DNA from: Gemmatimonas sp.
GTDB lineage: Bacteria > Gemmatimonadota > Gemmatimonadetes > Gemmatimonadales > Gemmatimonadaceae
Reading direction: 5' to 3'
NCBI GenBank assembly: GCA_011390885.1
Contig: JAABRO010000054.1
Span: 111,601-175,600 of the forward strand
DNA: 64,000 nucleotides
The notes below the pieces were generated by a model. It did no database searches. It was not told the origin of the DNA and saw nothing but the letters and a program-made list of their open reading frames with translations. The first letter of the stretch is position 1. Every line of letters begins with the position of its first letter. A program made the position numbers and the translations under genes. This document shows, one piece after another, positions 35,428 to 43,700 of the stretch.

Positions 35428-35462
35428 GACGGGCGTGGCCGCATTGCGCGACCACGCCCGTC
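35428..35462 (-). terminator. Intrinsic terminator of the atp operon
   Basis: 11-bp perfect stem GACGGGCGTGG/CCACGCCCGTC and a 13-nt loop, followed on the minus strand by ATCTTTTCTG. It lies 27 nt after the atpH stop. The T run makes it one of the clearest intrinsic terminators in the window. Confidence 0.75.
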
Positions 35463-35489
35463 CTTGACTGCCGGAATGGCGCCCGCAGC

Positions 35490-36044
35490 TTACCAGGAGG
35501 CCGATCCGGCCATCCGGTTGCGCATGACCTGCAGGCGACGGCGCACCGAACCGTCCATGATGGTGTCGCCGATGCGCGCGACCACGCCACCGATGATGGC
35601 CGGATCGAGCGCGACGTGCGGCACCACGGTCTTGCCGAGCACGGTCGACAGGCGCGCGGCGATGTCGGCCGCGTCGGTGTCACCGGGTGCCGAGGCGAAG
35701 GTGAGCCGCGCGTGCACGCGGTTCTCGCTCGCATCGAGCAGCGTCTCGTACTCGGTGGCGATCGCGGGCAGCATCGTCTGCCGACGGTTGCGCACGAGCG
35801 CCTCGAGCCAGCGCAGCATGAGGCCGGGCACGCGGTCACCGAGCGCCTGCCGGAACACGTTCATCTTCGCCGCCGCCGGCACGCGCGGCGACTCGAGGAA
35901 GCGGCTCAGCTTGATGTCGCTCTCGATCGCGTCGGCGACCTGCCGCACGAGTGCGCCCCAGCCGGCCGGATCGCCCCCCTTGGTCGCGAGCGTGAGCAGC
36001 GCCTCGGCGTAGTTGCGGCCGACGGTGGAGCTCTTCGCGCTCAC
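35490..36044 (-). CDS. atpH: ATP synthase F1 delta subunit
   Basis: 184 residues. Opening VGRNYAEALLTLATK is the family N-terminal helix, followed by FLESPRVPAAAKMNVFRQAL, LRWLEALVRNRRQTMLPAIA and the C-terminal segment VALDPAIIGGVVARIGDTIM with DGSVRRRLQVMRNRM, the delta/OSCP signature. It links F1 alpha-beta to the b stalk. The GTG start overlaps the atpF stop by 4 nt. A terminator follows, so atpA, atpG, atpD and atpC must lie elsewhere, unlike the usual operon where atpA comes next. Confidence 0.92.
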   Translation of the reverse strand: MSAKSSTVGRNYAEALLTLATKGGDPAGWGALVRQVADAIESDIKLSRFLESPRVPAAAKMNVFRQALGDRVPGLMLRWLEALVRNRRQTMLPAIATEYETLLDASENRVHARLTFASAPGDTDAADIAARLSTVLGKTVVPHVALDPAIIGGVVARIGDTIMDGSVRRRLQVMRNRMAGSASW

Positions 36045-36664
36045 GAGCGGCGACCGGTGGCCGTGGGGAGCGAGGCGAGGAACTGCTCGACGATGCGACG
36101 GTTGCCGGCGCTGTCGAGGTTCTGCTCGATGACCTTGCCGGCGCCGACGATCGCGAGATCGATGGCTTCCTTGCGCAGGTCGGCGATCGCCTTGGCCTTC
36201 TCGCCCTCGATGTCGCGACGGGCCTGCTCCATGAGGTCGTTCTGCTGCTTGCGCGTCTCGTCGAGAATGTCGGCGCGCATCTTCTCGACGATGGCGCGGC
36301 CATCGGCAATGATCTGCTGCGCCTGCCCGCGCGCGGCGTCGAGCTGCGACTTCTGCTCGGCGAGCAGCGACGAGGCGGCCTCGCGGTCGCGCTTGGCGCC
36401 CTCGATGGCGTCCTCGAGCGCCTTCTCACGCGCCTCGACGGCGGCGAAGAGCGGGCCGAAGGCGAACTTCTTGAGCACGAGAAGCAGGCCGATGAAGACG
36501 ACGGTGGTCCACACCATCAGGCCGGCGTTCGGCTCGAGCAGGTTGACCGGACCGCCCTCACCCTCGGGCGCGGCGAAGGCCGTGGCCGTGGGGATGAACG
36601 AGGCGGCGGCGAGCACGGCGGCCGAGCGGGCGGCAACACCGGTGCGCGACAATCCGAGGCGCAT
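36041..36664 (-). CDS. atpF: ATP synthase F0 b subunit with an N-terminal signal-like extension
   Basis: 207 residues from the ATG at 36664. A signal-peptide-like start (MRLGLSRTGVAARSAAVLAA...TATAFA) and short acidic linker precede the usual membrane helix, NAGLMVWTTVVFIGLLLVLK. The family joint KFAFGPLFAAVEAREKALED and a long charged coiled coil (AKRDREAASSLLAEQKSQLD onward) follow. It is the stator dimer joining F0 to delta. The extra signal sequence would place the N-terminus outside, consistent with b topology. It sits 72 nt after atpE and overlaps atpH. Confidence 0.92.
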   Translation of the reverse strand: MRLGLSRTGVAARSAAVLAAASFIPTATAFAAPEGEGGPVNLLEPNAGLMVWTTVVFIGLLLVLKKFAFGPLFAAVEAREKALEDAIEGAKRDREAASSLLAEQKSQLDAARGQAQQIIADGRAIVEKMRADILDETRKQQNDLMEQARRDIEGEKAKAIADLRKEAIDLAIVGAGKVIEQNLDSAGNRRIVEQFLASLPTATGRRS

Positions 36665-36736
36665 GAATCTGGTCCGTGAGTTCAGGAAAGGGAGCACGGG
36701 CCGGGGCCCCGGACGGGACCCCGGCACCGGATCACG

Positions 36737-37012
36737 TCAGAGCGTGATCTTGCCCTGGAGCTGGAAGCCGATCACGACGCCGAAGAGCGCGGCGCCTTCG
36801 ATGAGGGCGGCGAGGATGAGCGCGGCCGTCTGGATGCGGCCAGCCGCCTCCGGCTGACGGGCCATGCCTTCCACGGCCGAGCCGCCGATGCGGCCGATGC
36901 CGAGGCCGGCGCCGATCACGGCACCACCGGCAGCGAGGCCGGCGCCGATGGCGACCATGCCCTTCGGATCCTGGACGACGGTGTCCTGCAGCAGTCCGAG
37001 CACTTCGATCAT
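36737..37012 (-). CDS. atpE: ATP synthase F0 c subunit (proton-type)
   Basis: 91 residues, two-helix hairpin. Helix 1 has the glycine pattern GAGLAAGGAVIGAGLGIG; the polar loop is RQPEA; helix 2 is ALILAALIEGAALFGVVIGF with the ion-binding Glu. That Glu is followed by Gly, not Ser/Thr, and the helix-1 Gln typical of sodium-type c subunits is not evident, so proton coupling is expected. The N-terminus is longer than in E. coli (VLGLLQDTVVQDPKG). It is preceded by a 160-nt structured spacer. Confidence 0.95.
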   Translation of the reverse strand: MIEVLGLLQDTVVQDPKGMVAIGAGLAAGGAVIGAGLGIGRIGGSAVEGMARQPEAAGRIQTAALILAALIEGAALFGVVIGFQLQGKITL

Positions 37013-37053
37013 GACAAGCTCTCTGAAGAAACGTTGTGGGGTGCGTGCTCCGC

Positions 37054-37160
37054 GTGTCGCAAGACACGGTGTTCACTGGTGAGTGCGTCGCACTCCGTGA
37101 ACCTTCCCCGATCGCTCGACCGGGTACGTAGCGGCCGGTCCGGGGAGCACCGGGCCGGCC
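37054..37160 (-). other. Three stacked hairpins in the atpB-atpE spacer
   Basis: Within the 160-nt spacer are: GTGTC-GCAA-GACAC (37054-37067); a two-tier stem GTTCAC...GAGTGC-GTC-GCACTC-C-GTGAAC (37071-37102); and GGCCGGTCC...GGGCCGGCC with one G-U-type pair (37133-37160). They lie directly upstream of the atpE start. They may stabilise the atpE-proximal mRNA or boost its translation, as c subunits are needed in excess. Confidence 0.55.
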
Positions 37161-37172
37161 GTCCTGCCACGA

Positions 37173-38168
37173 CTAGTGGTGCGCCTCGCGGACCTGCCCG
37201 ATGAACACGCTGGCGAGCAGCGTGAAGATGAAGGCCTGGAGGAACGCCACGAACAGTTCGAGCACGGAGATCGCGAGCGCCATCACGAGCGGCGCCGGCG
37301 CGAGCAGCCAGCTCTGGAACGAGAACACGAGGCCGATGAGGGCCAGCAGCACGATGTGGCCGGCGGTCATGTTGGCGAACAGACGGATCGCGAGCGCGAA
37401 CGGCTTGGTGAGCTTGCCGATCATTTCGACCGGGCTCATGACGAGGAACATGATCGGCCGCATGACCGCCGGCAGGTCGTTGTTCCAGTAGAACATGGTG
37501 TTCAGGTAGCCCACGCCGTTGGCGCGCATGCCGGCCGCTTCCACCATGATGAACGTGATGATGGCGAGCGTGGCCGTGACCGAGATGTTGCCCGTGGCGG
37601 TGGCGCCGAACGGGATCATCCCGAGCAGGTTCATGAACAGGATGAAGAAGAAGAGCGTGAGCGCGAACGGCACGTACTTCTCGCCGTGGTGTCCCACGTT
37701 GGGGAGCACGACCTCGTTGCGGAGGTAGAGGGCGAGCGCTTCCATGGCCCCGCCAAAGCCCTTGCTGCGCCCTTCAGCGGCGTGGTCGCGGCGGCTCGCG
37801 CGCGCGGCCACGATGAGGATGATCGACAGCAGCGTGGCCGCGATCAGCATCATCACCACGTGCTTCGTGGGCGAGAGGTCGATGGTGAGGGAGCCGATGT
37901 GGACCGGCGGGAACTTCGGCAACTCGACGTACGTGTGGAACGGCGCCTTCCAGTAGGGCAGCTCGAGGTACGACGCGTCGGTGATGTGCGGCGTGATGAA
38001 ATCCACCGGGCCTTCGCCGGCGGCCTGCTCGGGCGCGGCGGCTACGTCGGCGGAGGCAGCGGCCTCGGTCACTTCGGCGACGGCGGCAGCCACCGGCACG
38101 GACTGCGCCGACAGGGCGACCGGTGCGAACACCAGCAGGGCACAGAGAAAGCGGAAAATCCCGGGCAT
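37173..38168 (-). CDS. atpB: ATP synthase F0 a subunit with periplasmic extension
   Basis: 331 residues from the ATG at 38168 (MPGIFRFLCALLVFAPVALS), a signal peptide followed by an Ala/Glu-rich stretch and DFITPHITDASYLELPY before the first helix. The core has the essential Arg in KPFALAIRLFANMTAGHIVL, plus VLPNVGHHGEKYVPFALTLF, NLLGMIPFGATATGNISVT and the C-terminal helix FVAFLQAFIFTLLASVFIG. The N-terminal extension is longer than in proteobacteria and resembles Bacteroidota/Gemmatimonadota-type a subunits. It forms the two proton half-channels against the c ring. It starts 5 nt before the stop of the upstream membrane gene region. Confidence 0.93.
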   Translation of the reverse strand: MPGIFRFLCALLVFAPVALSAQSVPVAAAVAEVTEAAASADVAAAPEQAAGEGPVDFITPHITDASYLELPYWKAPFHTYVELPKFPPVHIGSLTIDLSPTKHVVMMLIAATLLSIILIVAARASRRDHAAEGRSKGFGGAMEALALYLRNEVVLPNVGHHGEKYVPFALTLFFFILFMNLLGMIPFGATATGNISVTATLAIITFIMVEAAGMRANGVGYLNTMFYWNNDLPAVMRPIMFLVMSPVEMIGKLTKPFALAIRLFANMTAGHIVLLALIGLVFSFQSWLLAPAPLVMALAISVLELFVAFLQAFIFTLLASVFIGQVREAHH

Positions 38169-38173
38169 CGGAA

Positions 38174-38542
38174 TCAGATGTTCAGGAAAAGCGGCTCGAC
38201 CACGGTCGAGACGAAGAAGAACGAGACGAGCGCGATGAGCGCCGGCGTGGCCGCCAGCCCGAGGGCCGGCACCAGCAGGAACGCCCACACCGCCACCACG
38301 GCAAACCGCACCAGCACACCAAGCCCCCACGCTGCGATCACCTGTTCGTGCCCGACCAGGCGCACGATCGCGAACGTCAGCACCTGCACCCCGAGCGCCA
38401 CCCACCCTGCGGCCATGATCGCCGACAGGTCACCCGGCACCCGGAACAGCCGCGAGAGCAGCAGTCCCACCAGCAGCAGCACGACCACCTGCGCCGCCGC
38501 GAACAGGCCCACGGCCCGCAAGAACCCGCCACGCACCGTCAC
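38174..38542 (-). CDS. Small membrane protein of the atp operon (AtpI-like position)
   Basis: 122 residues with about four hydrophobic segments (FLRAVGLFAAAQVVVLLLVG; IMAAGWVALGVQVLTFAIV; VIAAWGLGVLVRFAVVAVWA; TPALIALVSFFFVSTVVEPL). The GTG start overlaps the atpZ stop by 4 nt, and it ends 5 nt before atpB. The sequence itself is not diagnostic. Position and topology suggest an AtpI-type assembly or ion-handling accessory of F0. The longer open frame upstream is a shadow of atpZ. Confidence 0.7.
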   Translation of the reverse strand: MTVRGGFLRAVGLFAAAQVVVLLLVGLLLSRLFRVPGDLSAIMAAGWVALGVQVLTFAIVRLVGHEQVIAAWGLGVLVRFAVVAVWAFLLVPALGLAATPALIALVSFFFVSTVVEPLFLNI

Positions 38543-38811
38543 GGCTGCCGCGTCTCCTCGTCGGGCGGGGTGGCCGCCTTCCGTGGCGCCGTGAGGCGCC
38601 GGATACTCAGGTAGAATGTGCCACCCGCTCCCACCAAAACGCCGGTCAGCAAGCCGACCGGCGCGGAGTTGAGCCGCTGGTCGACCCACTGACCGGCGTA
38701 CCCGAAGAGCACGAGCGCCACCGCGAACTGGAACCCGAGTCCCGCGAGAGCCCACGGACTGACCGCACCGGGCTCCGCCGGCGGACCGTTCGCACCGCGC
38801 CGTTCGTGCAT
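38539..38811 (-). CDS. atpZ: AtpZ/AtpI-family ATP synthase accessory protein
   Basis: 90 residues from the ATG at 38811. The family core SPWALAGLGFQFAVALVLFG, YAGQWVDQRLNSAP and GLLTGVLVGAGGTFYLSIRR gives two transmembrane helices around a WVDQ/LDxxL-type loop. AtpZ/AtpI proteins assist c-ring assembly and are linked to Mg uptake. First gene of the operon; the predicted transcription start is only a few nucleotides before the ATG, so translation may be nearly leaderless. The TTG at 38850 would put the start inside the promoter. Confidence 0.78.
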   Translation of the reverse strand: MHERRGANGPPAEPGAVSPWALAGLGFQFAVALVLFGYAGQWVDQRLNSAPVGLLTGVLVGAGGTFYLSIRRLTAPRKAATPPDEETRQP

Positions 38812-38821
38812 GAGACCGGGG

Positions 38822-38851
38822 AAAGTAGACGCTTGTGAAAAATTTCGCAAG
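38822..38851 (-). promoter_or_regulatory. atp operon promoter with overlapping Rex-type palindrome
   Basis: Minus strand TTGCGA (38845-38850), 17-nt spacer, TACTTT (38822-38827). Over the -35 and spacer lies CTTGCGAAATTTTTCACAAG (38832-38851). It matches Rex consensus TTGTGAA-N4-TTCACAA except one base (TTGCGAA). A bound repressor would block polymerase. Same motif and orientation logic as the etf site at 5026-5045. Confidence 0.7.
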
Positions 38852-38941
38852 CAAACGTGACGCCCGCCGCGGACGGCGCAGCAGCCTCGGGGCCAACGCG
38901 CGAAGTTGGCTCCAGCCCAAGACTTAGCCGAAACTGTTGCC

Positions 38942-38970
38942 TTGACACCTCACCCGTCCGTTGATAACAT
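38942..38970 (+). promoter_or_regulatory. Strong sigma-70-type promoter of the BsuPI-type lipoprotein gene
   Basis: TTGACA (38942-38947), 17-nt spacer, TAACAT (38965-38970); perfect -35 and good -10. Transcription would start near 38977, leaving a leader of about 78 nt before the ATG at 39055. Confidence 0.7.
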
Positions 38971-39054
38971 GGCGTTGTTGCGAAATGTGACGTCCCGCCG
39001 TCCAAGTCCTTGAGGGGTGCGCGCCTGCGCCCCGAACGCCCAATCCCACACCTG

Positions 39055-39513
39055 ATGCTTTCGCGCATCACCGTTCCCCTGCTGGCCGCGGCCGTGCTGA
39101 TCTTCGCGTGCGGGCCACGCAGTCAGCCCAGCCTGGTGGCCGCGCGGCCGGCCGTCTCGGCCGACAGCGCGGTGGTCGCCGATGTGCGCGTCGATGCTCC
39201 GGCGGGCACGCGTACGGTGCGGTTCGCGTTGTCGATCGCGAACGGAACGGGCAAGCGGGTCGAACTAACGTTCCCCTCCGGCCAGACGCACGACTTCGTC
39301 GTGCTCGACGCCACCGGACGCGAGGTGTGGCGCTGGAGTGACGGGCGCATGTTCACGCAGCTCATGCGCAGCCGGCTGCTCGACGTGCGCGACGTCGTCA
39401 CGTACGACGAGCAGTGGCCCGCGCCGCCGAGCGCCGGACGCTACACGCTCGTCGCGCTGCTGCGCAGCGACAGCCATCCCGTCGAGAAGCGCGTTCCCTT
39501 CTCGGTGCAGTGA
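39055..39513 (+). CDS. Lipoprotein with BsuPI-like domain
   Basis: 152 residues from the ATG at 39055; the signal MLSRITVPLLAAAVLIFACG ends in a lipobox Cys. The mature part has FALSIANGTGKRVELTFPSG, QTHDFVVLDATGREVWRWSD, then TQLMRSRLLDVRDVVTYDEQW and AGRYTLVALLRSDSHP. This is the pattern of the BsuPI domain (intracellular proteinase inhibitor of Bacillus), an Ig-like beta-sandwich. Here it is exported, so it may inhibit envelope proteases; the function is unproven. It has its own strong promoter and is divergent from the atp operon. Confidence 0.72.
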   Translation: MLSRITVPLLAAAVLIFACGPRSQPSLVAARPAVSADSAVVADVRVDAPAGTRTVRFALSIANGTGKRVELTFPSGQTHDFVVLDATGREVWRWSDGRMFTQLMRSRLLDVRDVVTYDEQWPAPPSAGRYTLVALLRSDSHPVEKRVPFSVQ

Positions 39514-39615
39514 CGCGGCGATAACGCCACGCGCCGCTCGCGCGTAGCTTACGACGATCGCCGCCGCGCGCGTGCTCCGCATGCCGCGCCCCTCCCGCCT
39601 CTTCCGCCCCACTCG

Positions 39616-40626
39616 ATGTCCGTCACGCGCCCTCCCGTCGCGCTGTCCGGCGACGACGACCTCGCGCTGCTCGCGCGTCTCTCCGACGCGCGCGCCGCGC
39701 TGCGCGCGCAGATTGCGCGCCGCATCGTTGGCCAGGCTCACATCGTCGACGATCTCGTCGCCGCGCTGCTCGCCGGTGGACACGTGGTGCTGGTGGGTGT
39801 GCCCGGCCTCGCGAAGACACTGCTCGTGCAGACGGTGTCGCAGGCCCTCGCGCTCTCGTTCTCGCGCGTGCAGTTCACGCCCGACCTCATGCCGAGCGAC
39901 ATCACCGGCACCGAACTCATGGAGGAGGAGCCGGGCACCGGGCGACGCGCGTTCCGCTTCGTGCGCGGGCCGATCTTCGCCAACGTCGTGCTCGCCGACG
40001 AGATCAACCGCGCCCCCCCGAAGACGCAGGCCGCGCTGCTGCAGGCCATGCAGGAGCGCACGGTGACCGTGGCGGGGCAGACGTACACGCTGCCGTCGCC
40101 CTTCTTCGTGCTCGCCACGCAGAATCCGATCGAGCAGGAAGGCACGTATCCGCTGCCTGAAGCACAGCTCGACCGTTTCATGTTCGAGCTCAAGCTCGGC
40201 TATCCGACGCGTGAAGAGGAAGAGCAGATCGTGCAGTCCACGACGGGCGACGTGACGAAGGACGTGAGTCCGGTGCTCACGGCCGACGAGCTGCTCGCAC
40301 TGCAGCGCCTGGTGCGCCGGCTGCCGGCCGCGCCGAGCCTCGTGTCGTACGCCGTGCAGGTCGTGCGCAGCACGCGTCCGGACGCGCCGGAGGCCAGCGC
40401 CGGCGTGAAGAAGTACGTGTCGTGGGGCGCCGGGCCGCGCGCATCGCAGTACCTCGTGCTCGGCGCGAAGGCGCGTGCCGCCATGGACGGCCGGGCCGCG
40501 CCCGACTTCGACGACGTGCGCGCCGTGGCCCCGGCGGTGCTGCAGCACCGGCTGGTGCTGAACTTCCAGGCCGAGGCGGACAACGCGACGTTCTCGGACA
40601 TCGTCCAGCTGCCGGCACCGCAGTGA
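39616..40626 (+). CDS. MoxR-family AAA+ ATPase
   Basis: 336 residues. Walker A in LVGVPGLAKTLLVQT, Walker B in VVLADEINRAPPKTQAALL, sensor 1 ATQNPIEQEGTYPLPEAQLD and an Arg finger in the following RF. The C-terminal lid includes KKYVSWGAGPRASQYLVLGA, standard for MoxR. MoxR proteins act as chaperone-like ATPases, normally encoded with DUF58 and von Willebrand factor A proteins. Neither follows here; a terminator comes next. The partner must be unlinked or lost. It starts 102 nt after the BsuPI-like gene on the same strand. Confidence 0.92.
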   Translation: MSVTRPPVALSGDDDLALLARLSDARAALRAQIARRIVGQAHIVDDLVAALLAGGHVVLVGVPGLAKTLLVQTVSQALALSFSRVQFTPDLMPSDITGTELMEEEPGTGRRAFRFVRGPIFANVVLADEINRAPPKTQAALLQAMQERTVTVAGQTYTLPSPFFVLATQNPIEQEGTYPLPEAQLDRFMFELKLGYPTREEEEQIVQSTTGDVTKDVSPVLTADELLALQRLVRRLPAAPSLVSYAVQVVRSTRPDAPEASAGVKKYVSWGAGPRASQYLVLGAKARAAMDGRAAPDFDDVRAVAPAVLQHRLVLNFQAEADNATFSDIVQLPAPQ

Positions 40627-40641
40627 TCGGCGGGCGCCGAG

Positions 40642-40678
40642 CGTCATCCCGTCGTCTCAGGCGACTGGCGGGATGACG
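40642..40678 (+). terminator. Hairpin terminator after the MoxR gene
   Basis: 10-bp stem CGTCATCCCG/CGGGATGACG with an inner GTCG/CGAC pairing, 15 nt after the MoxR stop. No strong T run. Its arms share the GATGACG element repeated just downstream. Confidence 0.55.
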
Positions 40679-40690
40679 TGGGCGGGATAT

Positions 40691-40719
40691 CGTCATCAGT
40701 TGATGACGGACGGATGACG
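40691..40719. promoter_or_regulatory. GATGACG operator cluster upstream of the SARP/AAA regulator
   Basis: A perfect palindrome CGTCATCA-GT-TGATGACG (40691-40708) is followed by another GATGACG (40713-40719). Counting the arms of the preceding hairpin, five copies of GATGACG or its complement occur in 78 bp. It lies 52-80 nt before the regulator ATG and is a candidate autoregulatory site. Confidence 0.5.
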
Positions 40720-40770
40720 GTCGCTCGCAAGTTGGAGGGCGTTCGGTCTCGTCCCCTCCCTGCCCCGTCC

Positions 40771-43700
40771 ATGACCGCCGTCTCCGCTCCCGAGCCGATC
40801 CCGCACGAGCTGTCCGCCGAACCGTCCGCGGCTCCAACGGACGTGACGCCCGAGGCGGGCGCCGCCGCCTCGGCGGGATACCACGCGCCGCCACCGCCGG
40901 TGCTCTCGCGCGGGCAGCTGCTCTTCCGCACGCTGGGCGCGGCCGAGATTCACATCGGCGGCGGTCCGGTGGTGGGACCATCGGCGGAGCGGCTGTTCAC
41001 GCTGCTCGCGCTCACGGCGATGACGCCCGACCACGTGTTGCCGCGGTCCCAGCTGCTCGAACTCGTGTGGCCGGACCTCGACGAGACGGGTGCCCGCCAT
41101 TCGCTGCGGCAGCACCTGTACAAGCTGAAGCAGCTGGGGGTGCCGCTCTCGACCACGCGGTCGACGGTCACGCTGGACGCACGCTGCCTCGTGCCCTGCT
41201 TCGCGCTGGGTCGCACGTCGGAGCTGTTCGACCGCGACGTGTTGCGTGGGCACGAGCCGTTCGGCCACCTGTTCGCCGGCTGGATTCCCTCGTCGCTGGT
41301 GATGCGCCGGTGGGTGGAGCAGCAGCGGGATCGCTTTCACATGGACGTGCGGCGCATCCTGCTGCCGGAGCTGCACCGCCTCCGCGACCGCGCCGACTGG
41401 GTCGAGTGCGAGCGCTGGGCGCGCACGGTGCTGGAGTTCGACCCGTACAACGAGGACGCCACCCTGGTGCTCGCGGAAGCGATCGCGATGCTGGGCGGCC
41501 GGGTGAACGCGCGCTACATGCTCGACGGCTACGTGCGCGAAACCGGCGTTGCCGGCACCGACCTGGCGCGCCACGTGGAGGCCGCGCAGCGCCGCATCGG
41601 CCGCGCGTCGCGCGTGCGCCACGAGCATTCCGCCACGCCCACGCTGATCGGCCGCGACGCGGAGCTGCAGCGCCTCGACGCGCTGACGATGGCGGTGATG
41701 CAGGGCGAGTCGAAGATCGTGCACCTGCTCGGCCCCACCGGGATCGGCAAGACGGAGCTGGCCTACGAGGCGACGCGGCGCGCCGTGATCCTCGGCTTCA
41801 GCCGCTGCATCGTGCGTGTGACCCGCCCGATGGGCGAGGTGCCGCACGGGATGCTGTCGCGGCTCGTGCGGGACCTGCTGAAGCTTCCGGGGGCGTTGGG
41901 GTGTCGGCCGGAGAACTTGGCGCTGCTGCGACGTCTCGCTGGCGAGGATGCTGCCAGCGCGCTACACGATCCTATCTCGGGAACGCCTTCCGCGCTATTT
42001 GAGTGCATCTTCGAACTAACTAGTGCCGTTTCTGAGGAGCAGCCGCTTCTCGTGTTCCTCGATGACGTGCAGCTCTCAGACAGCGAGTCGCGCCTGCTTC
42101 TCACTCGAACCTGGAACCTGTTCCAGAAGCACCGAATTCTCTTCATAACCACCGAGAGGAGAGCAGCGCTCGCCGATCAACACGTTGTCTCCAACGATGG
42201 CAGAGAAGCATCGATCCAGATTGAATCGCTTTCCCTTCCAGTGAGCGCTCAGCTGGCTGCAAGAGTGGCTTCACCGAGCGGCCGCACACTCGACACGGAA
42301 ACGGCCCTACTCGTCGCTCAATCCAGCGATGGTGTTCCACTGCGCATCATAGCACTCGCCCGCGAGCATCTCACACGAGGGATCAGTCAGCCGCTCGCAT
42401 CGAAACACCTCGATGCGCTTCTTCGGCAGATCAGAGACCTTCAGGAGCAGCCGAGATCGATGCTCCAGTACTTGGCGCTGTTCGGCGGTCGCGCTTCAGT
42501 CGCGGACATAGACACGGCGATGAGCGAATCAGTCGACGTGAGGCTCAGCGCGCTGCGGGCGCTTCTCCTTTCAGGGCTGGTGCGAGAGACGGAGGACGGA
42601 GATCTGTACGCGCATGACGAGGTCGTACAATCAGTCATGGAGGCGATGTCGCGATCTGAGCGTCAAGTCGCGCTTCGTCATCTCGCCGCGCTGCAATGCA
42701 CAGCGCTGACCCGGTACTTCACACCGAGTCGAGCGGCGACCGCGCTGCGACTCGCTGCACGTAGCGGCGACACCGCGCTACTCGCCGAAGCGTGCATCGC
42801 TTTCTCTGAGCGGCTGGCCGCAGGTGGGCGATCGCTTGAAGCACTAGAGTATCTCGCGATGGCCACGTCCTCCATAGACTCAGACGAACTCCGCGCCACC
42901 TTGGTCGCTCTCGAACTCTCAGTCGCGAAGATCGCTTCAGACTGGCAGCTAGTGCTACGGGCAAGCTCAACACTGCGCTCACTGTCACATACGAATCCGG
43001 ATCGCTCCGCTGACCTTGAGATCACGGAGATCGAAGCGAGCCTACGCTCAGAGCTCATGCACGACGGTACGCAGTCGGCCAATCGAGCACTCGCGCTCTC
43101 CCTCGACAGGGCCGTGGAGACCCGGCTACGGATACGCGCGGCCCGACTCGCGATCGGCGCTGCAGCAGACCTCTTTGACAGAGGACTCGCCGTGGCGGCA
43201 CACAGCTCGCTCATGGACCTGTGCGACACCGCCGAGGCCGGCGCAGTGGAGTACAAGGAGTCGCGAATGCAGTTTCACACCATCTTCGGAGACGCTGACG
43301 AGGCTACTCGGCTTGCGCTCGCGATCGGCCAGTCCTTGCGATCGTCCCAACTGACGCCTCATGCCGCTCGAATCCTCTGTAACGCAGCGTACGTGCTTCG
43401 GGTATTCGGGGAGACTCGGACGGCGGAGCTATGGCTGGGCGAGGCTGTTGGAGCGGACACTCTTCGAAGTGCGCCGGGGAGGCGAGCATTCGCCGCGTGG
43501 CAGCTCTCCCTGATCGCCGCCGACAAGAACGATGTGCTTGCCGCCGTGGAGTGGAATGACAGACTTAAGAAGATCGTGCGCGGCGAGCTGACGTCCAAGG
43601 ACGAGCTGTGGTTCGCGAACCATCAACTTCGAATTGAGCTTCTGGCAACGAATGAAATCGCTGAGGCGACGGTGGCACTCGATCGGATCGCGCTTGAGCG

